A stretch of 7,204 nt of DNA from Actinomycetota bacterium (GTDB lineage Bacteria > Actinomycetota > Thermoleophilia > Solirubrobacterales > Solirubrobacteraceae): positions 1-7,204 of the forward strand of contig JAHWJE010000074.1 in NCBI GenBank assembly GCA_019348575.1, read 5' to 3'. This document shows positions 1 through 6,341 of the stretch, piece after piece; the stretch's first letter is position 1; each line of letters starts with the position of its first letter. The position numbers and the translations under genes are program-made. Below the pieces are notes generated by a model, which was given only the letters and a program-made list of their open reading frames with translations, did no database searches and was not told where the DNA came from.

Positions 1-538
1 AGCGCCACGGCAGCTCGATCGCCCGCGTGAGCCCGATCCGGGGACCGACGACGAGCGCCGGCGGCTCGCTGCGCCCGGGCGGTGGCGGTCCCAGCTCGAT
101 CGGGCCGCCCCCGAGCAGCGGCGTCGCGTCGAGGTCCAGGCCGATGCCGAGCGCCTGGGTCAGCTTGCCCGGGCCCGAGCAGAGATCGGTCAGCGGCTCG
201 CGTCCGCGCCGCTCGCGCATCCGGTCTGCGCCGGCGAGCGGCTCGAGCGCGCGGATCAGCACGGCGGCCCCGACGCCTTGGGGCTCGACGACGACGTTCA
301 GCAGGGCGTGGATCCCGTAGGAGCGGTAGACGTACGCGATCCCGGGCGCCTGGAAGAGCGTCCTCGTGCGCGGCGTGACGCCGACGAACGCGTGGCAGGC
401 CGGCTCGGCCTCGTGGTAGGCCTCCGTCTCGACGATGACGCCGCTCGTGTCGCCGTGGGCGATCGTGCAGCCGACGAGCGCCCGCGCGGCCTCGACGACC
501 GGCATCTGCAGCGCGCGGACGTGGCGGTCGTCGCTCAC
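1..538 (-). CDS. mpg: DNA-3-methyladenine glycosylase (AAG/MPG family), 3' end cut by window edge
   Basis: Base-excision repair enzyme that removes alkylated purines such as 3-methyladenine by cleaving the N-glycosidic bond. 179 residues are visible from a GTG start at 538. Family motifs seen: VETEAY at 36-41, with Glu39 matching the catalytic Glu of human AAG (E125), and Tyr41 and His49 matching human Y127 and H136; YVYRSYGIH at 69-77, where Tyr71 and Tyr74 match the base-pocket and intercalating tyrosines; VLIRALEP at 93-100; GPGKLTQALGI at 122-132. The last visible residues, RIGLTRAIELPWR, match the usual C-terminal segment, so probably only 10 to 25 residues are missing. The GTG overlaps the argH stop as GTGA, which implies translational coupling and explains the lack of a clear Shine-Dalgarno site. 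An in-frame ATG at 505 (residue 12) is a less likely start. The family call is firm; the natural substrate range is inferred. Confidence 0.93.
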   Translation of the reverse strand, partial: MSDDRHVRALQMPVVEAARALVGCTIAHGDTSGVIVETEAYHEAEPACHAFVGVTPRTRTLFQAPGIAYVYRSYGIHALLNVVVEPQGVGAAVLIRALEPLAGADRMRERRGREPLTDLCSGPGKLTQALGIGLDLDATPLLGGGPIELGPPPPGRSEPPALVVGPRIGLTRAIELPWR

Positions 539-1908
539 GCCGCGGCGGACGCGAGCGCGCTGCGCGCGGCGGCGAGCTGCTCGCGCACGCGGGCGAGCGC
601 GGTCCCGCCGACGCTCACCTTCGACTCGAGCCACGAGCGCTGCGCCAGCAGCTCGCGGAAGGCCGTGGGATCGAGCTCGTCAGACGCCGCCGCCAGCTCC
701 TCGTCGGTCAACTGCCCGAGCGAGCGGCCGGAGTCGACCGCGAGGCGAACGAGCCCCGCCACGATCCCGTGAGACGCGCGAAACGGGACGCCCCGCGTGA
801 CGAGGTGGTCGGCGACGTCGGTCGCGGCGAGCAGGTCGTCGGCGGCGGCGGCGGACATCCGCTCGGCGTGAAACCGCGCGCCGCGGATCATCCCGGTGGC
901 GGCGGCGAGGCAGAGGTCGAGCGTGTCGACGGTGTCGAACAGGTGCTCCTTGTCCTCCTGCAGGTCCTTGTTGTAGGTCAGCGGCAGCGCGTGCATGACG
1001 CCGTGCAGCGCGCCGAGGTGCGCCACGATCCGCGGCGCCTTCGCGCGCAGCAGCTCGGCGGCGTCGGGATTCTTCTTCTGCGGCATGATCGAGGAGCCCG
1101 ACGTCCAGGCGTCGGGCAGCGTGACGAAGCCGAACTCCTCGCTTGACCACAGCACGAGCTCCGCGCCGAGGCGGCTGAGGTGCGTGGCGCAGGTCGCGGC
1201 GGCCGCGAGGTAGTCCAGGACGAAGTCGCGGTTCGATACGGCGTCGATCGAGTTCGGGGCGACGCGCGCGAAGCCGAGCTCGGCGGCGACGGCCTCGCGG
1301 TCGGTCTCGAAGTTGACGCCCGCGAGCGCGCCGGCGCCAAGCGGCAGCGCCGCCGTCTGGGCCTCGGTGAAGGCGAAGCGCGCGCGGTCGCGCAGCAGCA
1401 TCCAGACATAGGCGAGCAGGTGGTGCGACAGGTAGACGGGCTGCGCGCGCTGCAGGTGGGTGTAGCCCGGCAGCGGCCAGTCGAGGTGCGCCGCGGCGGC
1501 ATCGACCAACGCGTGGGCGAGCGCGTCGACCGCGCGCGCGGCGTGCCCCGCCGAGTCGCGCGTGAAGAGGGCGACGTCGGTCGCGACCTGGTCGTTGCGC
1601 GAGCGCGCCGTGTGGAGCTTGCCGCCGACGGCGCCGGCGATCTGCGTCACCCGTCGCTCGATCGCCATGTGGATGTCCTCGTCACCGTCGTCGAAGGCGA
1701 AGGCGCCGTCGACGAGCTCGCCCTCGACGACGTCGAGGGCGGCGAGCAGCGCGTCGCGATCGTCCTCGCCGATGATGCGCTGCGCCGCGAGCATGCGGGC
1801 GTGCGCGCGCGACTGCGCGATGTCGTGGTGCCACAGGCGCCGATCGAAGGACAGCGACGCGTTGAGGCGTGCGAAGACGGGGTCCTGCGGCTCGGAGAAG
1901 CGCGACAT
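535..1908 (-). CDS. argH: argininosuccinate lyase
   Basis: Cytosolic homotetrameric enzyme of the fumarase/aspartase superfamily. It splits argininosuccinate into arginine and fumarate, the last step of arginine synthesis. At 457 residues it has the normal family length. Motifs in order: EDIHMAIE (77-84), HTARSRNDQ (99-107), GYTHLQRAQP (148-157) with the expected catalytic His151, and the superfamily signature GSSIMPQKKNPD (271-282), which carries the catalytic serine loop and the Lys/Asn substrate contacts. The C-terminal domain has the usual FRASHGIVAGLV stretch (376-387). No key residue is missing. The ATG at 1908 is chosen because the protein begins like other ArgH proteins. No Shine-Dalgarno site precedes it, but a TAGACT hexamer lies 9 bases upstream, compatible with a very short or absent leader. 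The mpg gene follows with a 4-base overlap. No ARG-box-like operator could be recognised in the short upstream gap. Confidence 0.98.
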   Translation of the reverse strand: MSRFSEPQDPVFARLNASLSFDRRLWHHDIAQSRAHARMLAAQRIIGEDDRDALLAALDVVEGELVDGAFAFDDGDEDIHMAIERRVTQIAGAVGGKLHTARSRNDQVATDVALFTRDSAGHAARAVDALAHALVDAAAAHLDWPLPGYTHLQRAQPVYLSHHLLAYVWMLLRDRARFAFTEAQTAALPLGAGALAGVNFETDREAVAAELGFARVAPNSIDAVSNRDFVLDYLAAAATCATHLSRLGAELVLWSSEEFGFVTLPDAWTSGSSIMPQKKNPDAAELLRAKAPRIVAHLGALHGVMHALPLTYNKDLQEDKEHLFDTVDTLDLCLAAATGMIRGARFHAERMSAAAADDLLAATDVADHLVTRGVPFRASHGIVAGLVRLAVDSGRSLGQLTDEELAAASDELDPTAFRELLAQRSWLESKVSVGGTALARVREQLAAARSALASAAA

Positions 1909-1917
1909 CGCGGGGCG

Positions 1918-1923
1918 AGTCTA
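1918..1923 (-). promoter_or_regulatory. putative -10 element of argH (near-leaderless)
   Basis: On the minus strand TAGACT fits the actinobacterial TANNNT -10 consensus and ends 9 bases before the argH ATG. A start site 6 to 9 bases downstream would fall at or within a few bases of the ATG. There is no Shine-Dalgarno site in between and no recognisable -35. Inferred from position and consensus only. Confidence 0.4.
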
Positions 1924-1961
1924 GATCCAACCCGCCCGCGCGCCCCCGCCCGCCGCGCCAC

Positions 1962-1967
1962 TACCCT
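1962..1967 (+). promoter_or_regulatory. putative -10 element of the histidine-phosphatase gene (leaderless)
   Basis: TACCCT fits TANNNT and is followed by exactly 7 bases before the ATG at 1975, the spacing expected if transcription starts on the A of the start codon. The bases between are GC only and contain no Shine-Dalgarno site. No clear -35 is visible in the GC-rich stretch upstream. Inference from spacing. Confidence 0.4.
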
Positions 1968-1974
1968 GCCCGCG

Positions 1975-2643
1975 ATGGCCGCTCAGCGGTACCCGCAGGA
2001 GGACTACTCCCGGCCGCCGGGCTCGATCGAGATCGTGCTCGTCCGCCACGGCGCGTCCGAGGCCGCCGTCGACGGCCAGCCGTTCGAGCTGCTCGAGGGA
2101 CAGGCCGACCCGCCGCTGTCGCCGGCCGGCGAGCGCCAGGCGCAGGCGGTGGCGGTCCATCTGGCGCGCGAGCCGTTGTCGGGGCTGTTCGTCACGCCGC
2201 TGCGCCGCACGGCTCAGACCGCGGCGCCGCTGGCGGCGGCGACCGGTCTCAGACCGGTCGTGGTGCCCGAGCTGCGCGAGGTCCATCTCGGCGAGCTCGA
2301 CGGCGGCGCGTTCCGGATCGCCGTGCAGCGCGGCGATCCGCGCATCGCCGAGGTCTTCGCGCAGCAGCGCTGGGACGTCATCCCAGGCGCCGAGACGATG
2401 GAGGCTCTCGCGCAGCGCACGAGCGCCGGGATCGAGCGGATCCTCGCCGGGGTGCAGCCGGGCGCGACGGTCGCGGCGGTCGTGCACGGTGGCGTCATCG
2501 GCGAGCTGTGCCGGCAGGTCAGCGGCAGCCGTCCCTTCGCCTTCGTGCACGCCGACAACGGCTCGCTGTCGCGGATCGTCGCGCTGCCCGACGGCCGCCG
2601 CTGGGTCCGCACGTTCAACGAGGGCGCGCATCTGCGCGCGTGA
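1975..2643 (+). CDS. histidine phosphatase family protein (phosphoglycerate-mutase-like)
   Basis: A 222-residue member of the branch-1 histidine phosphatase superfamily, likely cytosolic, as no signal peptide or membrane segment is seen. The phosphate pocket is complete: VRHG at 23-26 with the phosphorylated His25 and Arg24; TPLRRTAQTA at 74-83 with Arg78; the acid Glu102 in LREVHLGELDGG; and the second histidine His171 in VVHGG (169-173). Substrate cannot be assigned. Members act on phosphoglycerate, sugar phosphates, phosphoserine, nucleotides or cofactor phosphates, and the length and weak similarity to true mutases favour a phosphatase. The frame stays open far upstream antisense to argH, but homology begins shortly after the ATG at 1975, which sits just past a TANNNT hexamer, so that start is chosen. 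It diverges from argH (66-base gap) and converges on the DegT-family gene (21-base gap). It carries a 21-base palindrome at codons 89 to 95, which includes an AGA arginine codon. Confidence 0.9.
   Translation: MAAQRYPQEDYSRPPGSIEIVLVRHGASEAAVDGQPFELLEGQADPPLSPAGERQAQAVAVHLAREPLSGLFVTPLRRTAQTAAPLAAATGLRPVVVPELREVHLGELDGGAFRIAVQRGDPRIAEVFAQQRWDVIPGAETMEALAQRTSAGIERILAGVQPGATVAAVVHGGVIGELCRQVSGSRPFAFVHADNGSLSRIVALPDGRRWVRTFNEGAHLRA
2240..2260. repeat. 21-base perfect palindrome (10+1+10) inside the phosphatase gene
   Basis: The left arm CGACCGGTCT (2240-2249) and the right arm AGACCGGTCG (2251-2260) are exact reverse complements around C2250. The self-complementary octamer GACCGGTC therefore occurs twice, 3 bases apart (2241-2248 and 2252-2259). 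As RNA it could fold an 8-pair stem with a 5-base loop; as DNA it has the two-fold symmetry of a dimeric repressor site. The symmetry is observed directly; any function is inference. Confidence 0.6.
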
Positions 2644-2664
2644 GCTCAGACGAAGCTCGGAGCC

Positions 2665-3789
2665 CTACCGCCCCAGCACCTCGCGCAGCGCCAGCGCGAC
2701 GCGCTGCACCTGGCCTTCGCTGAGCTCCGGGAAGAACGGCAGCGCAACCGAGCGCGCGGCGACGTCCTCGCAGACGGGGAACTCGCCCTCACGGTGCCCG
2801 AAGGTCTCGCGGTAGTACGTCATGAGGTGGATCGGGGGCAGGTAGGGCTTGGACTGGACGCCGCGCTCGCGCAGCCCGCGGATCGTCGCGTCGCGGTCGG
2901 CCCCGCGCGGCAGCTGGACGACGAAGACGAACCAGCCGCGCTTGTCGCTGCCGGCGGAGTCCTCGCACGGCAGCTCGAGCCCGTCGATCCCCGCGAGCGC
3001 CGCGCGGTACAGCCCGGCGGCGCGGGCGCGACCGGCGAGCATGTCGTCGAGACGGTGCAGCTGCGCGATCCCGAGCGCGCAGGCGAGGTCGCTCAGGCGG
3101 TAGTTGAACCCGAGCCGGTCATGGTCGAGCCAGCCCATGTCGGGCGCCCGACCCTGGTTTCGCTCGGAGTCGATCTGCTCCTTGGTCGCCGCGTCGCCGG
3201 TCGTGACCATGCCGCCCTCGCCGGTCGTCAGCTGCTTGTTGGCGTAGAAGCCGAAGACCGCGGGATGGCCGCGCCCGCCGACGGGGGTCCCGTCGGCGTG
3301 GACCGCGCCGAGCGCCTCGCAGGCGTCCTCGACGATCGGCAGGCCGAGGCGCTCGAAGGCGGGCAGGTCGGCCGGGTAGCCGAAGATGTGGACCGGAAGC
3401 AGCGCCGTCGTGCGGGAGCTGACGGCGGCAGCGGCCGCCTGCGGATCGAGGTTCAGCGTGCGCGGGTCGATGTCCGCGAAGACGGGCCGCGCGCGCTCGA
3501 AGACCGCGGCGTTGGCGCTGGCCACGAAGGAGAACGGGGTCGTGACGACCTCGTCGCCGTCGCGCACGCCGGCGGCGCGCAGCGCGAGGTGCAGGCCGGC
3601 GGTGCCACTGGAGACCGCGCAGGCGTGGGGAACGCCGAGCCGCGCTGCGAAGGCCTGCTCGAACGCCGGCACGCGCGGCCCGAGCGAGAGCTGACGCGAG
3701 CGCAGGACCTCGAGCACGGCGGCCTCCTCGGCCTTGCCGAGCACGGGTCGCGCGAGCGGGATCTCGTCGATCGCCGGTCCGGCGCTCAT
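2665..3789 (-). CDS. DegT/DnrJ/EryC1/StrS family PLP-dependent aminotransferase
   Basis: A 374-residue fold-type I aminotransferase of the family that usually aminates keto-sugars on nucleotide carriers. The family's elements appear in order: N-terminal IPLARPVLG (10-18); PLP-phosphate loop SSGTAGLHLAL (60-70); TTPFSFVASANA (83-94); VEDACEALGA (153-162) with Asp155 for the pyridine nitrogen; FYANKQLTTGEGG (181-193) with Lys185 as the expected Schiff-base lysine; GFNYRLSDLACALGIAQL (227-244); and the C-terminal PYLPPIHLMTYYRE (315-328). It looks catalytically complete. The frame is open far upstream through cimA, but family similarity begins at the ATG at 3789, which overlaps the cimA stop as ATGA, so coupled translation is likely. 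No sugar nucleotide or glycosyltransferase genes are in the window, so a sugar substrate cannot be confirmed. A role tied to the neighbouring branched-chain pathway is possible but unproven. Confidence 0.93.
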   Translation of the reverse strand: MSAGPAIDEIPLARPVLGKAEEAAVLEVLRSRQLSLGPRVPAFEQAFAARLGVPHACAVSSGTAGLHLALRAAGVRDGDEVVTTPFSFVASANAAVFERARPVFADIDPRTLNLDPQAAAAAVSSRTTALLPVHIFGYPADLPAFERLGLPIVEDACEALGAVHADGTPVGGRGHPAVFGFYANKQLTTGEGGMVTTGDAATKEQIDSERNQGRAPDMGWLDHDRLGFNYRLSDLACALGIAQLHRLDDMLAGRARAAGLYRAALAGIDGLELPCEDSAGSDKRGWFVFVVQLPRGADRDATIRGLRERGVQSKPYLPPIHLMTYYRETFGHREGEFPVCEDVAARSVALPFFPELSEGQVQRVALALREVLGR

Positions 3790-5372
3790 CGGCTGCGAGC
3801 AGCTGCGCCGCGCACGCGGCTGGGCTGCTCGGCGTACTCCAGGGAGTCCACGAGCGCGACCCACGAGGCCGCGATCAGGTTCGTCGAGACGCCGATCGAG
3901 CCCCACGTCTGCTCGCCGTCGGTGGCGTCGATCAGCACGCGGATCGTCGCGTCGGAGCCCTTCGTCTCGTCGAGGATGCGGACCTTGAAGTTCGTCAGCC
4001 AGGTGTCGGCGAGATGCGGGTGCGCCTCGGTGATGACCGCGCGCAGCGCCGCGTCGAGGGCGTGCACCGGGCCGTTGCCCTCGGCATAGCTGACGAAGCG
4101 CTCGCCGTCGACCCAGATCTTGATCGTCGCCTCGGTCCTGACCTCGCCGTCGGCGTGCTGCTCGGCGGTGACGCGCCAGGACTCGAGCCGGAACAGCGGG
4201 TGGTAGTCGCCCGACTCCCTGCGCAGCAGCAGCTCGAACGACCCGTCGGCGGCCTCGAACTGGTAGCCCTCGTGCTCGAGCGCCTTCATCCTCGCGAGCA
4301 CCCGGGCGGTCGTCGCCGGGTCCAGATCGAGGCCCGCGCGCTCGGCCTTGTCGGCGACGGTGCCCTTCCCCGACAGCTCGGAGATCAGCAGGTCGCGGCG
4401 GTTGCCGACGAGCGCCGGGTCGATGTGCTCGAACGTCGTCGCGTCGGCGCGGATGCCGGCCGCGTGCAGGCCCGCCTTGTGCGCGAACGCGTTCTTTCCG
4501 ACGTACGGCTGGCTGGCCTCGGGCTGGCGGTTGAGCAGCTCGTCGGTGAAGTGCGCGATCGGGGTCAGCAGGCGCAGCTGCTCGTCGGAGACGACGCGAT
4601 GGCCCATCTTCAGCTGCAGGTTGGCGATGATCGTGACGAGGTTCGCGTTCCCGGTGCGCTCGCCGATGCCGTTCATCGTGCCCTGCACCTGGGTCGCCCC
4701 CGCCTCGACGGCCATCAGCGTGTTGGCGACCGCGCAGCCGCTGTCGTCGTGGCAGTGGATGCCGAGCGGCACGCCCGGCAGCGACGCGGCGACGTCCGCG
4801 ACCGCGATCGCGATCTGGCTCGGCAGCGACGGCCCGTTGGTGTCGCACAGCGCGAGGCGCTCGGCGCCGGCGGCAGCGGCCGCACGCAGGCAGTCGATCG
4901 CGTAGCCGCGGTCCTCGCGCAGCCCGTCGAAGAGATGCTCGGCGTCGAAGATCACGCGCTTGCCCTGCGAGACGAGGAAGGCGACGGACTCGGCGATCAT
5001 CGCGAGGTTCTCCTCGCGCGAGACGCGCACGACCTTCTCGACGTGGTTGATCGACGTCTTGCCGACGATCGTGCAGATCGGCGCGAAGCACTCGGCGAGC
5101 ACCCGCAGCCCGGCGTCCTCGTGCGCGGCGGCGCCGCGCCGGCGGGTCATGCCGAAGGCGGCGATCGCCGCGTGCGCCAGCGGCTCGTGCTCGAGCCGCC
5201 TGAACAGCTCGGCCTCCTTCGGGTTCGACGACGGAAAGCCGGCCTCGACGACGTCGACGCCGAGCTCGTCGAGGCGGTGCACGAGGCGCACCTTCTCCTC
5301 GGCGGTGAGCGACATGCCGCCGCCGCCCATGCCGTCGCGCAGCGTCGCGTCGTAGAGCTCGATCCGGCTCAC
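3786..5372 (-). CDS. cimA: (R)-citramalate synthase-like protein (CimA/LeuA family)
   Basis: By family, condenses pyruvate with acetyl-CoA to citramalate, the first step of threonine-independent isoleucine synthesis. It has 528 residues, close to usual CimA length. An HMGL-like TIM barrel (about 1-290) holds LYDATLRDG (6-14), EAGFPSSNPKE (43-53), FDAEHLFDG (142-150), CDTNG (176-180), the metal-binding HCH at 206-208 and NGIGERTGNANL (234-245). The C-terminal LeuA-type regulatory domain (about 390-512) has GNGPVHALDAALR (432-444) and NLIAASWVALVDSLEY (498-513), typical of long CimA. Oddities: the motif after LRDG reads MGGGG where a Gln is normally conserved, HND reads HDD, and the usual GERCGN reads GERTGN. 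Substrate may therefore differ; isopropylmalate or homocitrate synthase are alternatives, but the C-terminal motifs favour CimA. The GTG at 5372 is chosen because it lies 16 bases after the ilvE stop; the ATG at 5429 would lie inside ilvE. Its Shine-Dalgarno match is weak. The regulatory domain suggests feedback control, by isoleucine if it is a true CimA. Confidence 0.88.
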   Translation of the reverse strand: MSRIELYDATLRDGMGGGGMSLTAEEKVRLVHRLDELGVDVVEAGFPSSNPKEAELFRRLEHEPLAHAAIAAFGMTRRRGAAAHEDAGLRVLAECFAPICTIVGKTSINHVEKVVRVSREENLAMIAESVAFLVSQGKRVIFDAEHLFDGLREDRGYAIDCLRAAAAAGAERLALCDTNGPSLPSQIAIAVADVAASLPGVPLGIHCHDDSGCAVANTLMAVEAGATQVQGTMNGIGERTGNANLVTIIANLQLKMGHRVVSDEQLRLLTPIAHFTDELLNRQPEASQPYVGKNAFAHKAGLHAAGIRADATTFEHIDPALVGNRRDLLISELSGKGTVADKAERAGLDLDPATTARVLARMKALEHEGYQFEAADGSFELLLRRESGDYHPLFRLESWRVTAEQHADGEVRTEATIKIWVDGERFVSYAEGNGPVHALDAALRAVITEAHPHLADTWLTNFKVRILDETKGSDATIRVLIDATDGEQTWGSIGVSTNLIAASWVALVDSLEYAEQPSRVRGAAARSR

Positions 5373-5388
5373 GTCGGGCAGATCTCGA

Positions 5389-6330
5389 TCAGCCGACCTT
5401 CGCGGCCGCGCGCGCGGGCACCGGGTCAAGCCAGTCGCGGTAGCGCTCGTCGCGGCCCAGCAACGCGTTCTCGAATGCGCTCTGCACGGCGCGCGTGAGC
5501 TCGCCGGGCGTGCCGTCGCCGATCGTGTGGTCGTCGATCTCGCGGACGGGCACGAGCTCGGCCGCCGTGCCGGTCATGAAGACCTCGTCGGCGAGGTACA
5601 GCTCGGCGCGCGCGACGTCGCGCTCGATGACCTCGATGCCGAGGTCGCGCGCGATCTGCATCGCCGACTTGCGGGTGATGCCGTCGAGGATCGAGGACGC
5701 CGCGGGCGGCGTGACGATCCGGCCCTCCCAGACGACGAAGATGTTCTCGCCGGTGCCCTCGCAGACGCGGCCGTGGTCGTCGAGCAGGATCGCCTCCTCG
5801 TAGCCCGCCTTGAGCGACTCGATCTTCGCCAGCACGCTGTTGAGGTACTGACCCGACGCCTTGGCGCTCGGGATCAGCGACTCCGGGCTGATCCGCCGCC
5901 AGCTCGAGACCTTCGCGCGGATGCCCTTGCTCTTGCCCTCCTCGCCGAGGTAGGCGCCCCACTCCCAGACGGCGATCGTGACGTCGACCGGCGCCTCCAG
6001 CGGGTTGAGGCCCATCTGCCCGTACCCGCGAAAGGCGATCGGCCGGATGTAGCAGGAGCGCAGGCCGTTGCGACCGATCAGCTCGTGCGTCGCCGCACGC
6101 AGCGCTTCGACGTCGTAGGGCAGCGGCATGTAGTACAGCTCCGCGGAGCGGCCGAGGCGCTGCAGGTGCTCGCGGTGGCGGAAGACCGCGGGCCCGAGCT
6201 CGCTGTCGTAGCAGCGGATCCCCTCGAAGACGCCCGTGCCGTAGTGCAGTCCGTGGGTGAGCACGTGAACCTTCGCGTCCTCCCAGGCGACGAACTCCCC
6301 GTTCATCCAGATGAGGTCCGCTTGCTTCAC
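5389..6330 (-). CDS. ilvE: branched-chain amino acid aminotransferase
   Basis: Fold-type IV PLP enzyme that transfers the amino group between glutamate and the keto acids of valine, leucine and isoleucine; cytosolic. The 313 residues match the roughly 300-residue bacterial IlvE class. Seen: HGLHYGTGVFEGIR (26-39); RPIAFRGYGQMGLNP (96-110), typical of this IlvE subclass; SAKASGQYLNS (155-165) with Lys157 as the PLP lysine; CEGTGENIFVV (190-200) with Glu191; and MTGTAAELVPV (252-262). All expected catalytic elements are present. The start is the GTG at 6330, decided by an AGGAG Shine-Dalgarno site 6 bases before it; an internal ATG at 6306 (residue 9) has no such support and would shorten the N-terminal strand. 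cimA follows after 16 bases and the thioredoxin-like gene ends 9 bases upstream, so the three are probably co-transcribed. D-amino-acid transaminase or 4-amino-4-deoxychorismate lyase are related folds, but the RGYG and EGTGENIF motifs favour IlvE. Confidence 0.95.
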   Translation of the reverse strand: MKQADLIWMNGEFVAWEDAKVHVLTHGLHYGTGVFEGIRCYDSELGPAVFRHREHLQRLGRSAELYYMPLPYDVEALRAATHELIGRNGLRSCYIRPIAFRGYGQMGLNPLEAPVDVTIAVWEWGAYLGEEGKSKGIRAKVSSWRRISPESLIPSAKASGQYLNSVLAKIESLKAGYEEAILLDDHGRVCEGTGENIFVVWEGRIVTPPAASSILDGITRKSAMQIARDLGIEVIERDVARAELYLADEVFMTGTAAELVPVREIDDHTIGDGTPGELTRAVQSAFENALLGRDERYRDWLDPVPARAAAKVG

Positions 6331-6336
6331 TGAAGA

Positions 6337-6341
6337 CTCCT
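6337..6341 (-). promoter_or_regulatory. Shine-Dalgarno site of ilvE overlapping the upstream stop codon
   Basis: On the minus strand AGGAG lies 6 bases before the ilvE GTG. Its first two bases belong to the TAG stop codon of the preceding gene (TAGGAG), so ribosomes ending that gene would be placed directly on the ilvE initiation site. It is the only strong Shine-Dalgarno match found for the genes of the window, and it decides the GTG start. Confidence 0.75.

Noticed and set aside
1180..1974. Plus-strand open frame of 265 codons upstream of and in frame with the phosphatase gene
   Set aside because: It lies wholly antisense to argH, has an Arg/Val/Asp-rich composition typical of GC-rich shadow frames, and matches no family; the phosphatase homology starts at the ATG at 1975.
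2642..2658. Inverted repeat GAGCT/AGCTC as a terminator between convergent genes
   Set aside because: Only five pairs, a 7-base loop and no T-run; too weak to call.
2794..4089. 431-codon plus-strand open frame antisense to the DegT-family gene
   Set aside because: Shadow frame produced by high GC; the opposite strand encodes a complete aminotransferase with all motifs.
3790..5091. Long N-terminal extension of the DegT-family frame (to 808 residues)
   Set aside because: The extension reads cimA in the wrong frame as Arg-rich sequence; the ATG at 3789 gives the normal family length and the ATGA overlap.
5373..5429. Earlier ATG start for cimA at 5429
   Set aside because: It would add 19 Arg/Pro-rich residues unlike the family and overlap ilvE; the GTG at 5372 fits both homology and spacing.
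4014..5498. 494-codon plus-strand open frame antisense to cimA
   Set aside because: Arg/Val/Asp/Gly-rich translation with no recognisable domain; the minus strand encodes the synthase throughout.
5527..6333. 268-codon plus-strand open frame antisense to ilvE
   Set aside because: Same shadow effect; no motifs, while ilvE is complete on the other strand.
6325..6335. 11-base palindrome CTTCA-C-TGAAG over the ilvE start
   Set aside because: Arms are only five bases and do not extend; likely chance.
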